In this document: piece after piece, positions 25,955 to 34,471 of the stretch
How the letters are laid out: every line of letters starts with the position of its first letter
How positions within the stretch are numbered: the stretch's first letter is position 1
Source: JACMNW01 sp963708425
Lineage (GTDB): Bacteria > Pseudomonadota > Alphaproteobacteria > Rhodobacterales > Rhodobacteraceae
DNA length: 64,000 nt
Assembly (NCBI GenBank): GCA_963708425.1
Contig: OY970206.1
Span: 2,418,001-2,482,000, forward strand
Reading direction: 5' to 3'
Notes under the pieces: model-generated
What the model saw: the letters and a program-made list of their open reading frames with translations, nothing else
Databases searched by the model: none
What the model was told of the DNA's origin: nothing
Translations under genes and position numbers: made by a program

Positions 25955-26947
25955 TTACAGGAAATCCATGCTTGGTACGTAGTCGAATTGCAGTTGGTTA
26001 CCCGGCTCGATCGGGCCGAAATAACCGGTCAGCGTCATTGATCCGCCAGCATAACCGATCACGGTGCCAGCTGCCGTGGTGGTAATGGTCAGCGCGGTTT
26101 CATCGATGCCAAGCGCTGCATCGAAAACGATCATATCGCCTGCCAGACCGTTGAAGTCGGTCACGCGGTCGCCTGCTCCGAAGACGAAGCTATCACCACC
26201 CAAACCGCCAGTAAGCATGTCATTGCCGGCCCCACCATCAAGCAGATCATTTCCGGCACCGCCATCAAGCCGATCCACGCCCGCGCCGCCCAGCAAGCGA
26301 TCGTCGCCATCATTTCCAAATAGGCGGTCGGCGGCCGAGCCCCCATCTACAACGTCATTGCCTGCGCCACCACGGACGGTGTCGTTGCCGCCTAGCGAGC
26401 GAATGATATCGTTTCCTTCGCCGCCATCAATGGTGTTAGCGGTGCTTGTGCCGATCAACACGTCATCTGCCGGAGTGCCGCCACCGGGAAGCGGCGCGGG
26501 GGGCGGGTTGACGATGGCTGTGCTGGAAAAGCCGCCGAGATTGGAATAGGACACTTGCGATCCGGTAATCAAGGGTACGTCCGAGATGACGATCTTTTCT
26601 AGCTGGATACCGGCATAAGCGCCACCTGTACCGGGCGCGGGCGATTCGGATATGTAGAAGAAATCAGGCCCCTGCTTGGCCTGATCAGGGTCAACATCCA
26701 GCGGGTTGGTGGGACTGCTAAACGTGGTAACGCGCCCGGCTGCCGCGGTTACGGTCATTGACAGGATCGAGCCCGCGCCGCCGACGAACGCGCCGGTTGC
26801 GTCGAACGCTGTCGCCGTTGTGGTCAGTGTGACGGTGTCGGTTGCCGTAAACCAGACACGGCCTATCTCTACACGCGTCGTGTCGCCTTGCCCGTCAAAT
26901 TGCAGAGCTTCGCCGATTTGATTTCCTTTGAAGGTGAAGGTCGCCAT
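25955..26947 (-). CDS. RTX-type calcium-binding protein
   Basis: A 330-residue protein without a classical signal peptide. Residues about 1-150 form an unknown beta-rich domain (MATFTFKGNQIGEALQFDG start). A Pro-rich linker (NPPPAPLPGGGTPAD) leads to about eight nonapeptide repeats of the type GGxGxDxxx (about 165-245), then a C-terminal region ending in FDYVPSMDFL, as in type I secretion substrates. RTX repeats fold as Ca2+ beta-rolls outside the cell. No ABC exporter or membrane fusion protein is nearby, so it would use a transporter encoded elsewhere. ATG 26947 has AGGAG 6 bases upstream. Confidence 0.82.
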   Translation of the reverse strand: MATFTFKGNQIGEALQFDGQGDTTRVEIGRVWFTATDTVTLTTTATAFDATGAFVGGAGSILSMTVTAAAGRVTTFSSPTNPLDVDPDQAKQGPDFFYISESPAPGTGGAYAGIQLEKIVISDVPLITGSQVSYSNLGGFSSTAIVNPPPAPLPGGGTPADDVLIGTSTANTIDGGEGNDIIRSLGGNDTVRGGAGNDVVDGGSAADRLFGNDGDDRLLGGAGVDRLDGGAGNDLLDGGAGNDMLTGGLGGDSFVFGAGDRVTDFNGLAGDMIVFDAALGIDETALTITTTAAGTVIGYAGGSMTLTGYFGPIEPGNQLQFDYVPSMDFL

Positions 26948-27174
26948 GTTTGTCTCCTGTTGGATGTGTGATTGCGTGGCGGCGTGACGGTCAGTCCATG
27001 CACGCCGTGATCTGCAAACGCACAACTCTAAGTTTTATTCCAAAAATATTATTTCGGTTGTTGCGGGCTATGTTGCTCGCGCATGAGCTGTGAATAAGTG
27101 ATGCGCGTCGCTTTGGAATATGAGGCTGCAATTCTGCGCTGGTGGCTGCTGCGGGGCATGTGTAGGTTTCGCGC
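26948..27174. promoter_or_regulatory. Divergent promoter region of RTX and MFS genes
   Basis: 227 bases, AT-rich around 27010-27060 (TTTTATTCCAAAAATATTATTT), unlike the GC-rich surroundings, and so the likely site of both promoters. GCGCAT and ATGCGC (about 27079-27106) form a wide inverted repeat of unclear meaning. Confidence 0.4.
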
Positions 27175-28413
27175 ATGTTCAGACGCACCTTTACACTGGC
27201 CGAGGCCGACGCGCTTCCCCGCTGGCAGCGGCCTGAAAGCCTGTTGATCGTGATGGCGGCTGCGATGCCGATTGCTTTTGCAACATGGTCGGCGCTGCTG
27301 AACAACTTTGTCATCGAGGTTGCCGGTTTTACCGGGGTCGAGATTGGCTGGCTGCACACGGTGCGGGAAATTCCGGGGTTTCTGGCGATTGGGGTGATTT
27401 TGCTGCTGCTGTTCATCCGGGAGCAGGTGTTGGGGGTGATATCGCTGATCCTGTTGGGCTGTGCGACGGCGGTAACGGCGTTTTTCCCAAGTTTTGGCGG
27501 CATTCTATATGTGACGCTGTTTTCGTCGATCGGGTTTCACTACTTTGAGACTGTGAACCAAAGCCTGCAATTGCAATGGATCGACCGCAAACGCGCGCCA
27601 CAATTGCTGGGCTGGCTGGTGGCGGTTGGGTCGGGGGCGTCGCTGATCGCCTACGGCTTTATCGTGGCCACTTGGGATGTACTGGGGCTGGATTACAACA
27701 AGGTCTATCTGGCGTCCGGCGGTCTGACCGTGCTGATCGCGGTGTTTTGCCTGTTCGCTTATCCGCAGTTTGAGGCCCCGCATCCGCAGAACAAGACCAT
27801 GGTTTTGCGGCGGCGCTATTGGCTTTATTATGCTCTGCAACTGATGGCGGGGGCGCGACGGCAGATATTCGTGGTGTTCGCGGCCTTCATGATGGTCGAG
27901 CATTTCGGGTTCGAGGTGCACGAGGTTACCGCGCTGTTCTTGATCAACTTCGTGGCGAACATGATTGTTGGGCCCTATGTTGGCCGCTGGCTGGCGCGGT
28001 ATGGCGAGCGGCGGATGTTCATGGTTGAACATTTCGGCGTGGCGTGTGTGTTCATGGCCTATGGCGGCATTTATGAATTTGGTTGGGGGGCTGCGATTGG
28101 GGCGGCGCTGTATGTCATTGACCATCTGTTCTTTGCGATGGCGTTCAGCCTGAAGACGTATTTCCAGAAAATCGGGGATCCGGCCGATATGGCCCCAACG
28201 GCTGCTGTCGCCTTTACCATCAATCATATTGCCGCGGTGTTCTTGCCAGCGGCACTTGGCTATCTTTGGGTGCAATCGCCGGAGGCCGTGTTTGGCCTTG
28301 CCACGGTGATGGCGTTTGCCACGCTGGCGCTTGCGTTTCTGGTGCCACGCGATCCCGGTCCGGGGAATGAGACGATCTTTTCGGCGAGGCGCCTTCCGTT
28401 CCCGGCAGAGTGA
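27175..28413 (+). CDS. Major facilitator superfamily permease
   Basis: A 412-residue inner-membrane carrier with about twelve helices in two halves separated by a charged loop near residues 200-215. It lacks the standard sugar- or drug-exporter signature, and I cannot name a substrate. The long soluble N-terminus (about 20 residues, LAEADALPRWQRP) is modest. Divergent from the RTX gene; msrA follows 66 bases later, with its own strong ribosome binding site. Confidence 0.75.
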   Translation: MFRRTFTLAEADALPRWQRPESLLIVMAAAMPIAFATWSALLNNFVIEVAGFTGVEIGWLHTVREIPGFLAIGVILLLLFIREQVLGVISLILLGCATAVTAFFPSFGGILYVTLFSSIGFHYFETVNQSLQLQWIDRKRAPQLLGWLVAVGSGASLIAYGFIVATWDVLGLDYNKVYLASGGLTVLIAVFCLFAYPQFEAPHPQNKTMVLRRRYWLYYALQLMAGARRQIFVVFAAFMMVEHFGFEVHEVTALFLINFVANMIVGPYVGRWLARYGERRMFMVEHFGVACVFMAYGGIYEFGWGAAIGAALYVIDHLFFAMAFSLKTYFQKIGDPADMAPTAAVAFTINHIAAVFLPAALGYLWVQSPEAVFGLATVMAFATLALAFLVPRDPGPGNETIFSARRLPFPAE

Positions 28414-28479
28414 TCAGGCGGGGGCTGGCGAAAGGCGGGCGGGGGATTATATTGCGTTGGTAACAACAGGAGGGCTCGG

Positions 28480-29136
28480 ATGTTTTTCACGGATCGCAAA
28501 AAGCTTGAGATGGTCGCGCCTGAGGCCGCATTGCCGGGCCGCCCAACGCCGCTGCCCACCGCCGAGACGCATTTCATTTCAGGGCATCCGTTGAAATCAC
28601 CCGTGCCAGATGGCTTGGCGGAAGCGATGTTCGGCATGGGCTGTTTCTGGGGTGTGGAGCGCAAGTTTTGGCAAGTGCCGGGCGTTTGGCTGACCATGGT
28701 TGGCTATGCGGGCGGCTATACGCCAAACCCGACCTACGAGGAAACCTGCACGCAGCTGACTGGCCATAACGAGGTGGTGCGGGTGATCTATGACCCCGCT
28801 TTGGTATCGTATGAAGGGCTGCTTAAGTTGTTCTGGGAAGGTCATGATCCGACGCAAGGCATGCGACAGGGCAATGATATGGGGTCTACCTACCGATCAG
28901 GTATCTATACCTATTCGGCGGAACAGGCAGCAGCGGCACGTGCGTCTCGCGATCTGTATCAGCCCGCGTTGACGGCGGCGGGGCGTGGCCAGATTACCAC
29001 CGAGATTCTGCCAGTGCCGACGTTCTATTTCGCCGAAGATTATCACCAGCAATATTTGGCGAAGAACCCCGATGGGTATTGCGGCATTGGCGGCACCGGC
29101 GTGACCTGCCCAATTGGCACGGGTGTGACGGCTTGA
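28480..29136 (+). CDS. msrA: Peptide methionine-S-oxide reductase MsrA
   Basis: A 218-residue repair enzyme that reduces methionine-(S)-sulfoxide. The catalytic Cys55 is in MGCFWGVE; GYAGGYTPNPTYEE, TGHNEVVRV and the C-terminal EDYHQQYLAKNPDGYCG match the family. The C-terminal Cys in GYCG and GVTCP may act as resolving residues. An N-terminal extension of about 45 residues precedes the core, as in several alphaproteobacterial forms. AGGAGGG lies 7 bases before the ATG. Confidence 0.95.
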   Translation: MFFTDRKKLEMVAPEAALPGRPTPLPTAETHFISGHPLKSPVPDGLAEAMFGMGCFWGVERKFWQVPGVWLTMVGYAGGYTPNPTYEETCTQLTGHNEVVRVIYDPALVSYEGLLKLFWEGHDPTQGMRQGNDMGSTYRSGIYTYSAEQAAAARASRDLYQPALTAAGRGQITTEILPVPTFYFAEDYHQQYLAKNPDGYCGIGGTGVTCPIGTGVTA

Positions 29137-29189
29137 CGATGGCCGGGGTCGGGGCTATCCGGCCCCTGTTTCCCAGAAAGGCCACGCCC

Positions 29190-30077
29190 ATGCCCACCTA
29201 TACCGCATTGACCACCCTGATGGGCGAAGACGCCGCGCTGGCGCTGTCTGATGCGATGGAACGGATGGTTCCCGAACCAACGGGGGTTGGCGTGTTTGAA
29301 ATCGAAGACGGCTCTGGCCTGTGGGAGGTTGGCGGCTATTTTCTGGAGCCGCCGATGGGGGCCACGTTGGACCTGTTGGCGATGGCGTTCGGGGCGAGGC
29401 CCTTTGCGATATCGGAGTTGCCGGAAATTGACTGGGTTGCCAAGGTGCGGCGCGAACTTAGCCCGGTCGAGGCGGGGCGGTTCTATGTGTATGGCAGCCA
29501 CGACGCCGACAAAGTGCCGGATGTTTTGGCGGGCGGTGACCGGATCGCCCTGCAGATAGAGGCGACGGTGGCGTTCGGCACCGGGCATCATGGCACGACG
29601 CTGGGCTGTTTGCGCGCCTTTGATCGGCTGGCGACGGGCGGTTTTGCCCCGGGTCGCGTCGCCGATATTGGCTGTGGGACGGCGGTTCTGGCGATGGCGG
29701 CGGCGGCGATTTTGCCGGATGCCTTGGTCATCGCATCGGATATCGATGAGGTCGCGGTTGATGTGGCGCGCGCCAATACTGCCATCAATGGGCTGGCGGA
29801 CCGGGTGATTTGTCTGGAAGCTGCGGGGTTCGGCCATCCGCAGATCATGGCGTCGGGGCCGTTTGATCTGGTCTTTGCCAATATCCTGAAAGGCCCGCTG
29901 ATCGAACTGGCTCCGGACATGGCGGCAAATGTGGCCCACGATGGCATTGCCATTTTGTCGGGGCTTTTGGTGGTGCAGGCCGAGGCAGTGCAAGCGGCTT
30001 ATGAAACCAACGGATTTTCGCTGGCTTCGCGGGAAGATATCGGCGAATGGTCGACACTTGTACTGCGCCGCGCATAG
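29190..30077 (+). CDS. prmA: Ribosomal protein L11 methyltransferase
   Basis: A 295-residue SAM-dependent enzyme that methylates L11. Seen: the ATVAFGTGHHGTTLGCL block, SAM motif VADIGCGTAVLAMAAA, ASDIDEVAVDVARAN and the active NxL-type motif FANILKGPL. Start at ATG 29190, after AGAAAGG; earlier in-frame codons overlap msrA and have no homology. Confidence 0.93.
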   Translation: MPTYTALTTLMGEDAALALSDAMERMVPEPTGVGVFEIEDGSGLWEVGGYFLEPPMGATLDLLAMAFGARPFAISELPEIDWVAKVRRELSPVEAGRFYVYGSHDADKVPDVLAGGDRIALQIEATVAFGTGHHGTTLGCLRAFDRLATGGFAPGRVADIGCGTAVLAMAAAAILPDALVIASDIDEVAVDVARANTAINGLADRVICLEAAGFGHPQIMASGPFDLVFANILKGPLIELAPDMAANVAHDGIAILSGLLVVQAEAVQAAYETNGFSLASREDIGEWSTLVLRRA

Positions 30078-30092
30078 GCGAAACAAGGCAGT

Positions 30093-30112
30093 TGCCTTAA
30101 TGATGCCTTAAT
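30093..30112 (+). promoter_or_regulatory. CtrA-like box (TTAA-N7-TTAA)
   Basis: TGCCTTAAT occurs twice, at 30093-30101 and 30104-30112, giving TTAA (30097-30100), 7 bases, TTAA (30108-30111). This is the full consensus of the alphaproteobacterial cell-cycle/motility regulator CtrA. A third TTAA lies at 30124-30127. The next gene starts 49 bases downstream. Match by sequence only. Confidence 0.5.
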
Positions 30113-30160
30113 CTGGTTTTAGTTTAATTGGTGGCGGGGGCCCTTTGCTAAGGTGTAATT

Positions 30161-30517
30161 ATGGCTGACCCGAATATGGTTGATTTTTACGGTCGTGTTT
30201 CCCGCATCAAGAAGGCGCGAGCCAAAGGATACGGGTTCGAAGCTCCTGGCACGCTTGGCCGATCCTATTATACGCAGCGTCAGCCGGTCCGTTCGCAAAT
30301 CTCACTCTTTAAGCCAGCGCTGATCGTGCTGTTTGGGGCGTTTGGGCTGAAGGGTGCCATTCACTATCAGATTGGTGGCTCGGTGTACTCCGAGCGTGTC
30401 GCCGAATTGAAAGCTGGTGAAGGCTTTGATCGCTTGGGCGGTTTTCTGATGCAGGCTGATCCGGTCACAAAATTTGTGTCGACCAAGTTGCAGGAAACCA
30501 TTGGCGTGAACGTCTGA
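30161..30517 (+). CDS. Small conserved-looking membrane protein, unknown function
   Basis: A 118-residue protein with a basic N-terminus (RVSRIKKARAKGYGFE), one membrane helix (about 45-63, LFKPALIVLFGAFGLKGAIHY) and a soluble C-terminal half. No known motif. A CtrA-like box lies ahead of it and a strong terminator after it, so it is likely a single-gene unit under its own control. The reading frame has normal codon use for this genome. Confidence 0.65.
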   Translation: MADPNMVDFYGRVSRIKKARAKGYGFEAPGTLGRSYYTQRQPVRSQISLFKPALIVLFGAFGLKGAIHYQIGGSVYSERVAELKAGEGFDRLGGFLMQADPVTKFVSTKLQETIGVNV

Positions 30518-30583
30518 TAGCTCTGCTACCTGTTTTGCCCGTCTGGTCAGTTGCAAAGTACCAGACTGGGTTTGAGGCAATGA

Positions 30584-30615
30584 AAAAGGCCGCATCCCGT
30601 TGGGTGCGGCCTTTT
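30584..30615. terminator. Bidirectional terminator
   Basis: AAAAGGCCGCA (30584-30594) and TGCGGCCTTTT (30605-30615) are perfect complements, with further pairs inside around a CGTT loop. A and T runs flank it, so it can end both the 30161 gene and the convergent DUF1127 gene. A second small hairpin, ACGGGC with GCCCGT, follows at about 30624-30640. Confidence 0.93.
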
Positions 30616-30664
30616 CATTGGGTACGGGCATCTGGCCCGTGCGTCTTCATCTCGGCGTTGCTGG

Positions 30665-30865
30665 TTAAGCGACGTTGTCGATATCACCACGGCAAAGACC
30701 AATATCGTCAAGCTCGCGGTCCGAAAGCTTGCCCAAAGCGGAACGGGTCATGCGGCGATCATTCCAGTTAGCAAGCGTTGCGAAGCCATTCGAAACAAAC
30801 TGAATGAAACGGTACGTGGTGATGGCGCCAAGCGGCGCCGTGCGGGTCGTACTAGTGGCGGCCAT
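30665..30865 (-). CDS. DUF1127 (YjiS-like) small protein
   Basis: A 66-residue protein. The DUF1127 core covers the C-terminal half: W-N-D-R-R-x-T-R-S-A-L-G-K-L-S-D-R-E-L-D-D-I-G-L, followed by CRGDID. Members are Arg-rich small proteins; in alphaproteobacteria some take part in phosphate/carbon control or small-RNA-linked turnover, but no role is fixed for this one. AAAGGA lies 8 bases before the ATG. Confidence 0.88.
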   Translation of the reverse strand: MAATSTTRTAPLGAITTYRFIQFVSNGFATLANWNDRRMTRSALGKLSDRELDDIGLCRGDIDNVA

Positions 30866-31185
30866 GGCTGTTATCCTTTTCTAAACTGCTCATTGCGTGG
30901 GCATTTTTGCCCTCTGACAGCCAAATAATCCTGCTGCAGGTGCAAAGCAAGCACAGCTATAGCAACGCCGCCTTGCATGGATTGCATGGCTGAGTTCACA
31001 ATTTAGTCATTTTTTTTCTGAATGTTAGTGGGCATCTGGCTTAAGATGTCGGATTTGAGTTATCAAGCGACGAATTTCTGCACATGCATTATGCTCACGC
31101 CCATCGGCTGGTTTTTCTGGAAAGCAGTTGGCGGATGTTCTCTTTTCGTGCTAGTCGGGGGGAAGCAGGGCAAAGGGGGGCAATC
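30866..31185. promoter_or_regulatory. 320-base region between DUF1127 and ruvC
   Basis: No gene is supported. It holds a tandem TTGCATGG (30973-30980 and 30982-30989), possibly an operator for the minus-strand DUF1127 gene, and an AT-rich stretch around 30998-31022 (TTCACAATTTAGTCATTTTTTTTCTG) that could hold promoters for either side. Frames that extend ruvC upstream through this part have no homology. Confidence 0.4.
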
Positions 31186-31725
31186 ATGCGTGTTCTGGGG
31201 ATCGACCCGGGTTTGCGCAACCTCGGCTGGGGGGTTATTGATGTGGCAGGCGCGCGGCTTAGCCATGTTGCCAATGGCATTTGCCACACCGAAAAAGACG
31301 GGCTGTCGGAAAACGGCGATTTGGCGGGGCGTCTGTTAAGTCTGCATAGCCAGCTGTCGGCCGTTTTGCAGCAGTATGCGCCAGACGAGGCGGCGGTTGA
31401 GCATACTTTCGTGAATAAAGACGCGGTTGCCACGCTGAAACTGGGGCAAGCGCGCGGGATTGCGCTTTTGGTGCCGGCGCAGTTCGGGATCAGGGTCGGC
31501 GAATATGCCCCGAATGCCGTGAAGAAAACGGTTGTTGGCGTGGGTCATGCGGCCAAGGTGCAGGTTGATCATATGGTCCGCATTCATTTGCCCGGTGTGC
31601 AAATAGCCGGGCCGGATGCGGCGGATGCGCTGGCCATTGCAATCTGTCATGCGCATCATCTGCAATCGGCAGGGCGTTTGGCGTCTGCCATTCAGCGCGG
31701 CAGCGGGTTGAGGACGGCAGGATGA
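31186..31725 (+). CDS. ruvC: Holliday junction resolvase RuvC
   Basis: A 179-residue endonuclease that cuts Holliday junctions. Catalytic Asp7 is in RVLGIDPGLRNLGWG; AVEHTFVNKDA carries the Glu pair and the C-terminal GPDAADALAIAICH block supplies the last Asp residues. Start at ATG 31186. ruvA begins within its stop (ATGA). Confidence 0.95.
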   Translation: MRVLGIDPGLRNLGWGVIDVAGARLSHVANGICHTEKDGLSENGDLAGRLLSLHSQLSAVLQQYAPDEAAVEHTFVNKDAVATLKLGQARGIALLVPAQFGIRVGEYAPNAVKKTVVGVGHAAKVQVDHMVRIHLPGVQIAGPDAADALAIAICHAHHLQSAGRLASAIQRGSGLRTAG

Positions 31726-32396
31726 TCGGCAAAATCTCGGGTCGGTTGGACTATCGCGCGGGCGATCACGTGCTGATTGATGTGCGCGGGGTCGGCTATA
31801 TTGTCTATGTGTCCGACCGGACGCTGGCTGGCATGCCTGGGCCGGGCGAAGCGGTGGCTTTGTTCACCGAACTTTTGGTCCGTGAAGATCTGTTGCAACT
31901 GTTTGGCTTTCCGACGCTGCTGGAAAAGGAATGGCACCGTTTGCTTATGACGGTGCAGGGGGTTGGGGCCAAAGCTGCGATGGCCATTTTGGGCACGCTG
32001 GGGGCTGAAGGGGCCGCGCGCGCGATATCGCTGGGCGATGCGCGGTCTATTCAGGCGGCACCGGGGATTGGCCCGAAGATCGCGCAGCGGGTGGTGTTGG
32101 AGCTGAAATCGAAAGCGCCCGCCGTGATGGCGATGGGTGCGCGGATGGCGTCGGTGCCGGGGTTGGATGATGTGATAGAGCCATTTGTGCCAGCAAAGCC
32201 TGCCGTGGCAACCTCGGTGAGTGCGGCGCAGATGAGTGCTTCGAATAACGCGGATGCGCTGTCGGCCTTGATGAACCTGGGCTACGGGCCCGGGGATGCG
32301 GCGCAGGCCGTGGCGACAGCTGCTGCGGGGCAAGATAGCCTTGATACCGGCGGACTGATCAAGCAGGCGCTGAAACTGCTGGCACCGAAAGGGTAA
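31722..32396 (+). CDS. ruvA: Holliday junction branch migration protein RuvA
   Basis: A 224-residue protein with the OB-fold domain I (GKISGRLDYRAGDHVLIDVRGVGY), two helix-hairpin-helix motifs (LLMTVQGVGAKAAMAI and IQAAPGIGPKIAQRVV) and a C-terminal domain III (about 165-224) that contacts RuvB. Sits in an unbroken ruvCAB set. Confidence 0.95.
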   Translation: MIGKISGRLDYRAGDHVLIDVRGVGYIVYVSDRTLAGMPGPGEAVALFTELLVREDLLQLFGFPTLLEKEWHRLLMTVQGVGAKAAMAILGTLGAEGAARAISLGDARSIQAAPGIGPKIAQRVVLELKSKAPAVMAMGARMASVPGLDDVIEPFVPAKPAVATSVSAAQMSASNNADALSALMNLGYGPGDAAQAVATAAAGQDSLDTGGLIKQALKLLAPKG

Positions 32397-32399
32397 GTG

Positions 32400-33428
32400 A
32401 TGGAGCCTGACGCGACTCTTCGCCCAGATGTGCTGCCCGAGGATGCGGATCGGTCTTTGCGGCCGCAGGTTCTGGATGATTTCATCGGGCAAGCCGAGGC
32501 GCGGGCGAATTTGGCGGTGTTCATCGCGTCGGCCAAGATACGCGGTGAGGCGATGGATCACACGCTGTTTCACGGCCCGCCCGGTTTGGGAAAGACGACG
32601 CTGGCGCAGATTATGGCGCGGGAACTGGGGGTGGGGTTTCGGATGACGTCCGGGCCGGTTCTGGCGCGGGCGGGGGATTTGGCGGCGATCCTGACCAATC
32701 TGGAGCCGCGCGATGTTTTGTTTATCGACGAGATTCACCGGCTGTCGCCGATTGTGGAAGAAGTGCTGTATCCGGCGATGGAGGATTTCGCGCTGGATCT
32801 GGTGATCGGGGAGGGGCCGGCGGCGCGGACAGTTCGGATTGATTTGCAGCCATTCACTCTGGTGGGGGCGACGACGCGGCTGGGGTTGTTGACGACGCCG
32901 CTGCGGGATCGGTTCGGGATACCGACGCGGTTGCTGTTTTATACGGAAAGTGAGTTATTCGAGATTGTGACGCGGGGCGCGCGGTTGTTGGGGATCGAGG
33001 CGGAGCCGGAGGGGTGCCTTGAGATTGCGAAACGGGCGCGGGGGACGCCGCGGATTGCGGGGCGATTGCTGCGGCGGGTGGTGGATTTCGTGCTGGTTGA
33101 GGGGGATGGGAAGCTGACGCGGAAGATCGCGGACTCGGCTCTGACAAGGCTTGGGGTGGATCATCTGGGGTTGGATGGGGCGGATCGGCGGTATTTGAGT
33201 TTGATCGCGGAAAACTATGCTGGCGGGCCGGTCGGGGTGGAGACTTTATCGGCGGCTTTGTCGGAAAGTCGGGACGCGGTGGAAGAGGTGATTGAGCCGT
33301 TCTTGTTGCAGCAAGGCTTGATTCAGCGGACCCCGAGGGGGCGGATGTTGGCTTCGAAAGCTTGGCGGCATTTGGGGTTGGAAGCGCCGAAAAGCCCCGG
33401 GCAAATTGATCTGTTTGAGGGGAAGTAA
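32400..33428 (+). CDS. ruvB: Holliday junction DNA helicase RuvB
   Basis: A 342-residue AAA+ motor. Walker A GPPGLGKTTLAQ, Walker B LFIDEIHRL, sensor 1 VGATTRLGLLTTPLRDRFG and winged-helix C-terminus (LIQRTPRGRMLASKAW) are present. ATG 32400 is used; a GTG directly before it is in frame. It begins 3 bases after the ruvA stop. Its own stop codon lies inside a 16-bp palindrome. Confidence 0.96.
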   Translation: MEPDATLRPDVLPEDADRSLRPQVLDDFIGQAEARANLAVFIASAKIRGEAMDHTLFHGPPGLGKTTLAQIMARELGVGFRMTSGPVLARAGDLAAILTNLEPRDVLFIDEIHRLSPIVEEVLYPAMEDFALDLVIGEGPAARTVRIDLQPFTLVGATTRLGLLTTPLRDRFGIPTRLLFYTESELFEIVTRGARLLGIEAEPEGCLEIAKRARGTPRIAGRLLRRVVDFVLVEGDGKLTRKIADSALTRLGVDHLGLDGADRRYLSLIAENYAGGPVGVETLSAALSESRDAVEEVIEPFLLQQGLIQRTPRGRMLASKAWRHLGLEAPKSPGQIDLFEGK

Positions 33429-33526
33429 CACGCGTGTTACGATTTATATGCCATTGATATTATGTGATTTTGTGATTTCTGTTCGGGAAATATTAAGGGG
33501 TGGTAACACGCCTGAGGGCGGGTTAC
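33425..33526. repeat. Two GTAACACGC palindromes after ruvB
   Basis: GTAACACGCGTGTTAC at 33425-33440 is a perfect 16-bp palindrome that includes the ruvB stop. At 33503-33526 GTAACACGCC and GGCGGGTTAC form a 10-bp stem (one mismatch) around TGAG. The spacer is AT-rich. The 156-base gap up to the next gene also holds the GGGGATATTTTTGAACAGAAAAAG element (33551-33574). Confidence 0.65.
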
Positions 33527-33542
33527 GTGGCGAATTTGGGAT

Positions 33543-33575
33543 GCCTCCGGCGGGGATATTTTTGAACAGAAAAAG
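33543..33575 (+). repeat. CCTCCGGCGGGGATATTT...ACAGAAAAAG element
   Basis: The clearest copy of an intergenic element seen in weaker form at about 6842-6905, 8408-8432, 13050-13076 and 51208-51240: a small GC hairpin (CCTCCGGCGGGG) followed by ATATTTTTGAACAGAAAAAG. Here it leads directly into the next gene, whose ATG is 10 bases downstream. Confidence 0.5.
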
Positions 33576-33584
33576 AGGTTTTTG

Positions 33585-34208
33585 ATGGGGCCGGAGGCGG
33601 TGGCGGCATTGTTTACGCGCAGCGATGGCGCGTATTTGTTTGCGCGTTGGGGGCGACCGATTGTGCCGGTGGTGTTTGGGGTCGAGGATACTACGCTTGG
33701 GGTGATCAAGGGGGCGCTGGAGGCGGTTGTGGCGCTGGCCGGGCACGAAATTGAAGAGGTTGACGCCGAACTTGGTGCGAACCTGATGATGTTTTTCTGC
33801 CGGGATTGGGACGAGCTGCGCGAGGCGCCAAATCTGGAGCGGCTGGTGCCGGATTTGGCCGGGCTTTGCGACCGGTTGCAGGCGGCGGATGCGAACCAGT
33901 ATCGGATTTTCCGGTTTGATGCGTCGGGGGCCATCAAGGCTGCGTTTGTGTTCTTGCGGATGGACGCGCATTTGAATGCAGTGCCCGCCGAGGCGCTGGC
34001 GTTAAGCCAAGCGGTGCAGGTGATTGTGCTGTGGTCTGATCTGGCGTTTCGCCAGACGTCGCCGTTGGGCATGTTGGATGGGGTTGCGGTTTTGCGGCCG
34101 GAGATTGCAGGGGTGATAAGGGCCGGGTATGACCCATTACTGCCCGCGATGTCGCAGGATGCGAGCCATGCTTTTCGGTTGGCGGCGCGGATTGGGTTGA
34201 TCCGGTAG
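33585..34208 (+). CDS. Conserved-looking protein of unknown function
   Basis: A 207-residue soluble alpha/beta protein without signal or membrane segment. It starts MGPEAVAALFTRSDGAYLFARWGRPIVPVVFGV and has an acidic patch (HEIEEVDAELGAN) and a Cys-containing strand (MMFFCRDWDEL). I recognise no family and see no catalytic motif. Codon use fits the genome. The GATATTT-type element lies directly upstream. A TTG one codon earlier is also possible. Confidence 0.65.
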   Translation: MGPEAVAALFTRSDGAYLFARWGRPIVPVVFGVEDTTLGVIKGALEAVVALAGHEIEEVDAELGANLMMFFCRDWDELREAPNLERLVPDLAGLCDRLQAADANQYRIFRFDASGAIKAAFVFLRMDAHLNAVPAEALALSQAVQVIVLWSDLAFRQTSPLGMLDGVAVLRPEIAGVIRAGYDPLLPAMSQDASHAFRLAARIGLIR

Positions 34209-34471
34209 GCCAGTGGCCGATGATCCTGCAAAGTGCGCAAGGACCACTTCGAGCCCGAAGCGGGCCTGCGTGTTGCCGGGAGCAATCAGGCAGGCCGTGT
34301 GTGAACCGGCCTTACGTCTCGCGTAGAAATATCCAAGACTGCTGAATGTCCGGCGCGCTTGCCTAGTTATCGGGGAAAGGGCATGCTTTGCCGCATCCTT
34401 GCATCAGGATTAAGCGCAGGGATATCCAATTTGAGCATGGCATTCTATTTTCAATGGAAGGGGTTTGTGCA

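Noticed and set aside
34264..34298. GGCCTGC/GCAGGCC inverted repeat as a terminator
   Set aside because: The loop is about 21 bases and no T run follows; too weak to call.
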